Source of the DNA: Allolobophora icterica
Lineage: Eukaryota > Annelida > Clitellata > Crassiclitellata > Lumbricidae
NCBI GenBank assembly: GCA_963556255.1
Contig: OY744608.1
Coordinates: 66,960,678 to 67,024,677 of the forward strand
DNA length: 64,000 nt
Reading direction: 5' to 3'
The position numbers and the translations under genes are program-made. The stretch's first letter is position 1. Every line of letters starts with the position of its first letter. Under the pieces are notes generated by a model. The model was not told the DNA's origin and did no database searches. It saw nothing but the letters and a program-made list of their open reading frames with translations. Below are positions 56,600-64,000 of the stretch, piece by piece.

Positions 56600-56810
56600 C
56601 CTATCTGGAATCATCTCCTTTTCAGATAAGCCCGTTGCCTAAGAATCGTTCGCTTATGTTTCATAGGCTACTTAAGTCCAGTTTATATTGCCGTGGCTGG
56701 GCTGGGAGCGCTTCTGAGTAGGTAACTTCATTGAGGGCGCTATATTAAATTTTCAAAAAGAATGAAAGAATGAATGAATGACTGAATGAATGAATGAATG
56801 AATAATAATT
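56600..56810 (+). pseudogene. CR1/L2-type LINE tail with GAAT tail
   Basis: It reads to SLYCRGWAGSASE, then GGGCGCTATATTAAATTTTC and GAATGAATGAAT units. It is the same subfamily as the element ending at 40,560, but only the last 200 bp. Confidence 0.75.
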
Positions 56811-58059
56811 TCTACGCAATTTAACTGCCGTGTGGCTTTTAAAATCCGTATCCAATTAATTGCTGGTGCAGACTTGCTCAGGGTCCCTGCACATGAACAA
56901 ACTTAGGGTATGAATCGAATCCGTACACTGGATGGATCCACAGTTTAACGACATCGTATAGCAACAAAGGCTGTTGAAGTCGGCAGAAATTAGTTAGGCA
57001 TATTACAGCTCAACCCTCCTTATTTACAATTAATTATATCTAAAATTTAAACGTTTTAAGGGTGTCTTAGCGGAGCTGTGCATATTATGGACTATAATGC
57101 CTTGGTTAGCGACATCTTACGGTTTCCAGGGTTGTTGCCCGCGACTTACCGTTAGTCTATTTGTTGCTTCTTGTGTCGATCGATTTGATTGGTTACTGTT
57201 TAACGACCCTATGTCATTAGCATCGTGAAAGTTCCAAAGAATAGAAGTCTTCATTCTATATCCGGAAATTGCACACCTTTTAAAACGTCTACATTCTAAG
57301 ATATAGGACTCGATGTTCTTGGGACGGCTAACTAATAAATCTCTTTTCTTCATCGTAGCTCATAATTATTGTAATGGAATACCTGACATTGGCTTCATGT
57401 CTCTTAGTAATTACTTGGCTTGTCATAACGAAATTGGCTATTGAATCTGTTTGTACAATTAGTAGTATATATAATTGTATATCTATCATTTTGGGTAAAT
57501 AAGATATTGATGGTTTGGTGTTAATGTAAATAGATGTGAAGCTCTGTAAATATTTGTAAATAAGTTTAGAAAATATTTCAAAAGCAGCTTAAATAGCCAC
57601 GCAAAAGACATGAATGGAGAACCTTTAAGGCTACAAAATCTATCTTGATGAGAGAACAAAAGAGCATTTTATGAACATCAGCGACCTTTATGGTCAATTT
57701 AAAATAAATGGGCCAAACAGAAAAGAAGAAGCCAAATGAATATGATATATGTATGTATACATACTGTACATATTAAATATTAATCTGTATATTAATGAAG
57801 ATTGACTCCAACCATCTGTCAAATAACACCGCCTCAACAACCGGTTAAACACGGAATCAACGACGATAGAAGCGAAAGAAAACTAATTACGAAAGTTATA
57901 TGAAACTGAACTGAAATACATCAAACGCTTTAAAGACGATACCGGCCTTTATAGCTGCAAGATGTCGTTAAACTCCAACTCCGGCAATACCGTATCCAGT
58001 CCCAAGGCTGTAGGAAGGAGGAGGCGACGTTAATCATCGTTGTTATGATACATCATCAC
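56811..58059. other. Non-coding stretch with SINE-like modules
   Basis: A minus-strand module lies at 56,932-57,010 (GGATGGATCCACAGTTTAAC to TTACAGCTC). GGGTGTCTTAGCGGAGCTG is at 57,060, and a plus-strand module is at 57,985-58,050. 57.36-57.6 kb resembles 30.35-30.6 kb (TAAATAGCCACGCAAAAGAC). No gene is seen. Confidence 0.5.
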
Positions 58060-58275
58060 AGTCCATGTTTCAGCGCCCGTTGTCAATCGCATGTTTCACC
58101 ATTTTCCTCCATACGTCTCGTTCCTGTGCTATCAGGCTCAGCCTGTGTATGTCCATTTCGCACCAATCTTTAACATCGTCCAACCATTCTCTGCTTGGCC
58201 TCCCTCTGATCCCCGTACCGTCAATTAACCCAAACATGGTTTGCTTGATCAGTCTCTTGTTGTCCATTCTGCACA
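58060..58275 (-). pseudogene. RTE/CR1-like LINE C-terminal fragment
   Basis: The minus strand reads MDNKRLIKQTMFGLIDG, then GRPSREWLDDVKDWCEMDIH and IAQERDVWRKMVKHAID. This is a typical C-terminal end of a non-LTR reverse transcriptase. Only about 65 residues are present. Confidence 0.75.
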
Positions 58276-59290
58276 GTGTTATGAAACAGTGTCGTTAAAC
58301 AGCATCCAACCATTATGCCATACGAACGGCGAGAACATTTGAAAGCAATAATTCTGTCGACGTCAACGGCCTTTGTTGCAATAAGATGTCGTTAACCAAA
58401 TGGAAACTTAATACTTTGATTTAATTGGAATCATAAACGATGCAGTTAGACATCAACAAAATAAGCAACATATAAAACTTAAGCAAAGGCGACGACAACT
58501 GTCCTGGTAATCGTTAGATGTCCCTAAACATTGCATTCTACGTCACCAATACACAGCTCCGCTTAGACACCCTTAGTAAAACGCTTCCATTGTAGATATA
58601 ATTGTGTGGTCGTAAACGCCTACACTTATCAACTCTCTTTCAAAAGTCTACTGGAACAATTTGGAAATTTGTGACTAATACATTCCTAAAGACGTGTAGT
58701 AACTGGCTAGAATTTATAATCTGCGCTATTTGCCCTTGTGTAGAATATAGTTTTAGTTTCTATTCATTTGTTCTTCGTTTCTGTTCATTTTTTCCTCGTT
58801 TCTTTTCGTTAGGCGCTTTCAGTAAGTGGCATGGTTGACTTTCAGAAGTGAAGGAGGAGGAAGGGTGGAAGAGTAGAAAGTAGAGGAGTAGGGGCGGGAG
58901 AGAGATTGTACAAAGAAGAGTCGTTTAAGATTTGTAAACCCGTTACTGTCAGCCACGCGGATGAACTATCAAGCGCCTTCGTTTGCTCAGCCTCAGAATA
59001 CGATGGCCAGGCCGCTCCATTGTCATCCGATCTCCCTCTGACATCACATCACTCCATGTTCTCTTTTAACACCCAACTGGGCAATCAATGGGCAGTGACA
59101 CATGGGGAAAACATGGGACACTCAACCCATCCCCAGTAATCAACTCCGAAACATGTTTGGCCGACATCGGGCCAGGACCAAGCATCAATTGATGGCACTG
59201 AGCACTGTGAGCAGAGAACTTGCTAAATGTATCTACACAGGGACCGTCTCAGAGGAGGAGGAGGATCGAACCCATAGTCGGATATGTTTT
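58276..59290. repeat. Duplicated segment (paralogue of 22.37-23.42 kb)
   Basis: From 58,500 it follows 22.37-23.42 kb: ACAGCTCCGCTTAGACACCC, ACTGGCTAGAATTTATAA, TTCTTCGTTTCTGTTCATTT, and the CGACATCGGGCCAGGAC block. It lacks the AC microsatellite. Confidence 0.7.
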
Positions 59291-60660
59291 AAAGTTGTAC
59301 CAAGAATTCACTGCATTTAATCCGTTGTGGCAGCCTGGGCCGTTGACGTTGACCGTACCCTATAACGACGATTTTAGAGACAGATGCGCACTAAGGGTAG
59401 ATATACCGGTTAACTCGCAATTGACGAATATATAACAAATGTGAGTCTCTTATTAAAGGTTTTTAATTGGGACTTTATATTTCGAACAATAGTATCCATC
59501 GTGTAACAACATCTTTCGGCTGGAAGGATTTTGACGTCTAGACCTACTTCTTTCCCTCTTAAGAAGTGAAACTACGGGCGAGACCAAATAAAAAATATAT
59601 TATTATTAATCTGCTTTATTAATTCAGACTGACAAATTAATACGCAGTAAGATTACATTGATACATAACAGTTCAAATATAGGACAAACGGTAGTGATTA
59701 AACACATGTTTTGGCAGCCTCCCAAGGCGCCTTTTCAAGATCTAATGCTCTTCTGGCTTTGAGTGTTACTATGCATCTATCCCCCTCCCAATATGCTGAT
59801 AAAGGATAGAGGATACAAAGTTGCAAACCCTAGGACATTTTTAAAACCCGGGTACCAGAGGTTAAACTCTCACCAAACTCGGGTACCCGAGTTCTACTGC
59901 TAGGATCTTTGGCTGTGTGAGAATTACAAGGATTATCAACTTCCGTTTGTTTCAGCATGTTTTACCTGATGCGTGGACTGGATATGAATATGCATGATTA
60001 GTTTAGAACCGCCAGCAATTTCAGCTTTGATTTATATACCTGGCACTGAGCGATTTGGCATACAGAAACGCAAACGAAGTATTCCCACGCACCGCTCTTT
60101 AACTTCGTTACTCTAGACATGTTTTTACAATCGTTAAGTTTAAACAAAATCATCTAATTTACTATTTTACGATGCGAAAAAGTATAACGTTCGTAAAGCG
60201 TTAAATAACATCATCAAACAACAAAAGACTTGAACCGATAAGTAAGTAAGAACGTAACCTAGCTCAGCACTATCGTCATTGCTACTACCATGGCGGTCTA
60301 AATACTAGATTAAGAAAGCTGTTTATGGCACCAAATTGTTTGTTTTATAATACTTTCTTTAACGACGCCTTCGTGGCAAGGATGACATTCGTAGAAAGTT
60401 TATCTATACAGTGTTCATACACTGTTCGTTTCAAGGTTCCACTCAGGTTCCTACAAGGTCTTTTGGATGGCTTTAAGAGATTTGTGGATACGCGGAAACA
60501 ACTTTTTTCCTGCACTTATCGAAATCGTAATCTAGAAATTTCTACAGCGCCCAAAAGACATGGCTTTCGAAAACAATTTAGGGATCATAGGATCCAGAGT
60601 TTAACGACGTCTTATGGCAACAAAGGCCGTTGACGTCGACCGAAATCATTTCGAGCAGCT
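59291..60660. repeat. Composite repeat copy D
   Basis: 59,291-59,545 follows 33.19-33.43 kb. 59,600-59,790 is the retroelement 3' end without the hAT insertion seen at 8.85 kb. 59,865-60,040 matches 33.62-33.84 kb. A minus-strand SINE-like module is at 60,590-60,665 (GGATCCAGAGTTTAACGACG). It is non-coding. Confidence 0.6.
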
Positions 60661-62560
60661 CTCTCCGTTCGTATGGCACAGCGTAGCCTACTGAATGCAC
60701 TATTTGTGAAGAATTATTCAGCAAATTCAACGCGATTGACGAACATATAGTGTTTAATAAAAGTGTTTTAAAGGTGTCTAAATGGAGAGTAGCTATGCTT
60801 TACATTTAAGCGTTTTACAGGTGTTCAACTCAAACTTTATGCATCTATTATCAACATGGGTGCTACCAGTCCAAAATGTTATTTAAGGATGGCGACGCAA
60901 ATCATCTGGGTTATTTAAAAGAGCGTCGTTTAACAGAAACCACCCACATACCCGATAGATGAGAGAAACTCCTGTAAGGCAGCGTTGAGCAAAGTCGTCT
61001 AAAACGTTCGTTTGGCATACATAAAAATGGTTACCTCCCTTCAATCACGCTTTTAGAAAATATCGCCTGTTTTAAAGATAATAAAGATGTTATATATATT
61101 TATATTATTTATCATTATATATATATAGGTATAATATAGTAAATATATACTATATTATACGTAACACAAAAGCAATTATATCCAGTTTTCAACGAAATTT
61201 TTCTTCATGAAAGCCGTAGACGTCGATACGGAAATATTATTCGAACAGTTCTCACTGTTTTTGCGAAAATTCTTGTAAATTTTGTAGATGCTGTTTAACG
61301 AACCTGTGTCACAACAAGATGATTAGAGTCGAGTGGTGCCAGTCCCAAGCATGGATTAAGGAGGAGGGCGGTGCTTGTCAACTTCATTAGAGTCGTTTAC
61401 ATAACTACTTAGCAGCGTTTGAAAAGTACCTCCATCCTAATTTTTACATGCTTTGGCAGAGTTTTATATTTTTCCTGCACGTAACGTACATGTAATAGTA
61501 ATCTCAAAATGTCTTCAGAGGTAAGGAATTTGAAACAATTTAGTCATCGATTGAAGATTATTGTAGTATTTTATATGTCTTATTAGAGGTGTCTATTGCA
61601 GAACAACTCAACGCGTCACCAAAAATGTGCCACCCGAATTACTTATGATATACAAATTCAGTCAAGCAACAAACCACTCTTTCTGATATCTGTATATTTC
61701 CCGTAAAAGCCATTACGAAGCTACATATTTATTGATTTATGTATCAGTTTTAAAATCATATATATCGCCTCTTATATCTGCTAGGTGATCCCACGTAACT
61801 TCAACATTGCCAAATCAGTTCAGCAGATGGATCTTCTCAAGAAAATCCGACGTTTTTCTCCTTTGCCCTCTGTTTGGAATTGTTACTCCGATGACCTAAC
61901 TGGCTTAACCTTTCTGCGCCAGTGTAAGACTCGTGTAACATGGTAAACTCTGGTGGCCACATAGTTTTAATCTTGATATGGAAAAAGCATTTCACATGAC
62001 GTTGCGCTTGCACGGTTAACTAATGTGGTGTGTAATTTAGGAAAACACTTTCTTCAAATCGTTTAATAGAATTAGATTACCTCCATAGGCTATTGTATCC
62101 TTAATGGGGTGACGGAGGAGAGAAGAGTTTTACAGGTGTGCCAAGAGTTAACTGCATCTAATCCTTGTTTAACGACATCTTGTGGCAGCCTGTGCCGTTG
62201 ACGTTGACCGTTCCTTACAACGAAGATTGTTGAAAATGCAGATATATCATCCAATTGCACCCATCCCTGTTTACCACTTATGGATGGATCCACATGGATG
62301 CAACAAAGGCCGCTGACCGGCTGTCGTCAAAAGAAATTAGTTTGACATATTACAAGCATTAATCTACCGCTTCTTATTATTCCAAAGTTTAACGATATCT
62401 TATGTAACAGAGGCCCTTGATGTCTATATAGTTATCCTTCCTACCTCTTCAACCGCAATTGAAGTATATATAGCAGAACTAAATCTCCTATTACAGGTGT
62501 TTAAATGGAACATATTAAACACTGTTAAAGTCGACATGACCTTTCGTTTGCAATACATGA
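60661..62560. repeat. Composite repeat R4
   Basis: A plus-strand SINE-like module lies at 60,855-60,935, with a stem of GCGACGC and GCGTCGT. The R-family blocks run from GGCATACATAAAAATGG (61,016) to AACACTTTCTTCAAATCG (62,043). A module CTTGTTTAACGACATCTTGT follows at 62,163. Confidence 0.65.
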
Positions 62561-63540
62561 AAATGTTTACCTCCCAGTTGCGCCACGCTTTTAGACAATA
62601 GTCACAAATCATAATACCACCTGTTTTGAAGATTTGACATTTGACACGTCATACAAAAGCAGTTATTTCCATTTTTAAATCTTTCTGCTTGATAGCCGTT
62701 GACCTCAAATATTCTGCTAAATTGTTTAGTTGCTCTTTAACGAAACTGTGTCACAAGAAGATGAATAGCGTCGGGTGGTACCAGTCCCAAACTTGTGGTA
62801 CCAGTCCCAAAATTGGATTGGCGTTGCCAATCATCGTGACGCAGAGTCGTTAACAACACAACTTAACAGCAGTAGATAATCGCCCTCCTCCTCCTTTATT
62901 CATGTTAGGGACTGCCGCCACCCGATAATAAAGTGATTGTGGAATTTTACTATTTTTCCTGCACGTATCGTAACGCCCAAACAACCGGGACCTGGTGAAA
63001 CAATTTAGTCAGCGATTGACGATTATTGTAGTAGATCCATTCCTCTTATTAGAGGTGTCTAAAGCAGAGCCACGCAACACTTCACAAACTGTGCCGTCTG
63101 AATTACCTGTGGTATATAAATTCAGCCAAGCACCAAAAGCATTTTTTATGGTGTCTGTATATTTTCCGTAAAAGCCATTATGAAGCTACATATTTGTTTT
63201 TCATGGTATCGTTTTAAAATAATAGATCGCATCTCATATTTTCCGGTTGTTCCCGTTCAATTCATTATTTCAACATTGTGTAATAATTTCAGCAGATCTT
63301 TAAGAAAATCGAACGTTTCACTTACAGAGAAACCATATAGTTCTCCTTTGCCTTCGTATCTGGAATTGTTACCCCGATGACCTAACAGGTTAACCATTAT
63401 GTGCCAGTTTAAGGCTCATGTTACATGGTAAACTCTGGTGGCCATATGGCTTAAATCTTAATACCGGATAAGGATTTCACGGCCGCATAAACTTGGCTTC
63501 AGTAACTTGTAAAACATAAGCGAACTATTCTTAGGCAACA
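62561..63540. repeat. Composite repeat R5
   Basis: It begins AATGTTTACCTCCCAG and includes the paired CCAGTCCCAA / GGGACTGCCGCCACCCG arms at 62.78-62.94 kb. GATTGACGATTATTGTAG is at 63,014, followed by TTATTAGAGGTGTCTAAAGC. It matches R1 and R4. Confidence 0.65.
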
Positions 63541-63878
63541 GGTATATCTGCAATGGGAGATGATTCCAGATGGAGGGACCGACCACAGAGAAAGCGAGAC
63601 CCTGCCTCTAAAGTTGCGGTGGTAGAACGAAGAATCAAGAGTCACCCGCAGAAGAAGAGCGAAGGTCTCGGCTGCCAGCAATATGAGAGACAGGACAGCA
63701 GAGCGCACGTAAATTAACCGGGGCATAGTCAGGAAGGCATCGCCAGATCAGCACAGCTGCTGTATTCTATGATTGAAGCGTTGCGAGATGGGGAGCCAGT
63801 GCAATGTGTCATGCAAATAGGCTGAGACAGAGGCGCGTTTTGTAAAGCGGCCAGTGAGACGCGCAGCAGATCGATATG
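63541..63878 (-). pseudogene. CR1/L2-type LINE tail (paralogue of 5.53-5.85 kb, without the LTR element)
   Basis: The plus-strand text GATGATTCCAGATGGAGGG at 63,559 is the same as that next to the LTR at 5,534, but here it is preceded by ordinary flanking sequence. The right junction GATCGATATGTGATAT is shared with 5,850. Frames are broken. Confidence 0.75.
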
Positions 63879-64000
63879 TGATATATAATTGAGAAAAACA
63901 CTGTCTTGTAATTGTTTAATAGAAATTAGATGACTCTGTTAGCTGCAGTTTCATCCACTTTGGATGCCTCAACATTGCGATTGATTGAACTGTTACTTGT
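63879..64000. repeat. Start of a further composite repeat copy
   Basis: AACACTGTCTTGTAATTG to TTGAACTGTTACTTGT follows 5,870-5,990 closely and runs out of the window. Confidence 0.75.

Overview
This window looks like a piece of an animal nuclear genome, most likely from an aquatic invertebrate. The evidence is split receptor exons with GT/AG junctions, a C2H2 zinc-finger gene, long microsatellites, and metazoan transposon families (Gmr1-like Ty3/gypsy, RTE, CR1/L2, an I-clade LINE, hAT, piggyBac, pogo). Gmr1-type elements were first described from deuterostomes, so an echinoderm, hemichordate or amphioxus is plausible. The sequence alone does not exclude a mollusc. Nothing suggests prokaryotic DNA.

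Almost the whole window is repeats, often nested.
1-5.5 kb: minus-strand LTR retrotransposon with one full LTR and part of the other. Its long gag-pol frame has lost the integrase core and the RT palm. It sits inside an old LINE tail.
5.5-10.8 kb: one copy of a long composite repeat with a GAA tract, a small hAT MITE, and a larger hAT element carrying a BED-finger remnant.
10.8-12.2 kb: C2H2 zinc-finger gene with eight good fingers and frame breaks at both ends.
14.7-16.3 kb: pogo-like element. 16.5-20.4 kb: nested hAT elements and MITEs inside a second composite repeat.
20.4-23.4 kb: a duplicate of the 5.9-7.8 kb segment with a much longer GAA/GGA tract and a 200-bp AC tract.
23.7 kb and 42.0-42.5 kb: two minus-strand exons of an adenosine-receptor-like GPCR, TM6-TM7 and TM5. 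The 18-kb gap between them holds RTE and CR1/L2 tails, a ZBED5-like hAT element, and a 1.4-kb segment repeated three times with TTGG-type minisatellites.
46.0-48.0 kb: internally deleted piggyBac element with TTAA ends. 48.7-54.8 kb: full-length I-clade LINE with a 14-bp target-site duplication. 54.8-64 kb: further composite repeat copies.

The most interesting signal is functional. The 3' end of the full-length I-clade LINE is a short hairpin followed by GTTAAA. Dozens of short modules across the window, in both orientations, end the same way, and base changes in the stem are matched on the other side. Two such modules, about 82 and 92 bp long, have clear target-site duplications. This looks like an autonomous LINE with a family of very short SINE-like partners. 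Host genes visible here are only the split (and possibly broken) adenosine-type receptor and the zinc-finger gene.
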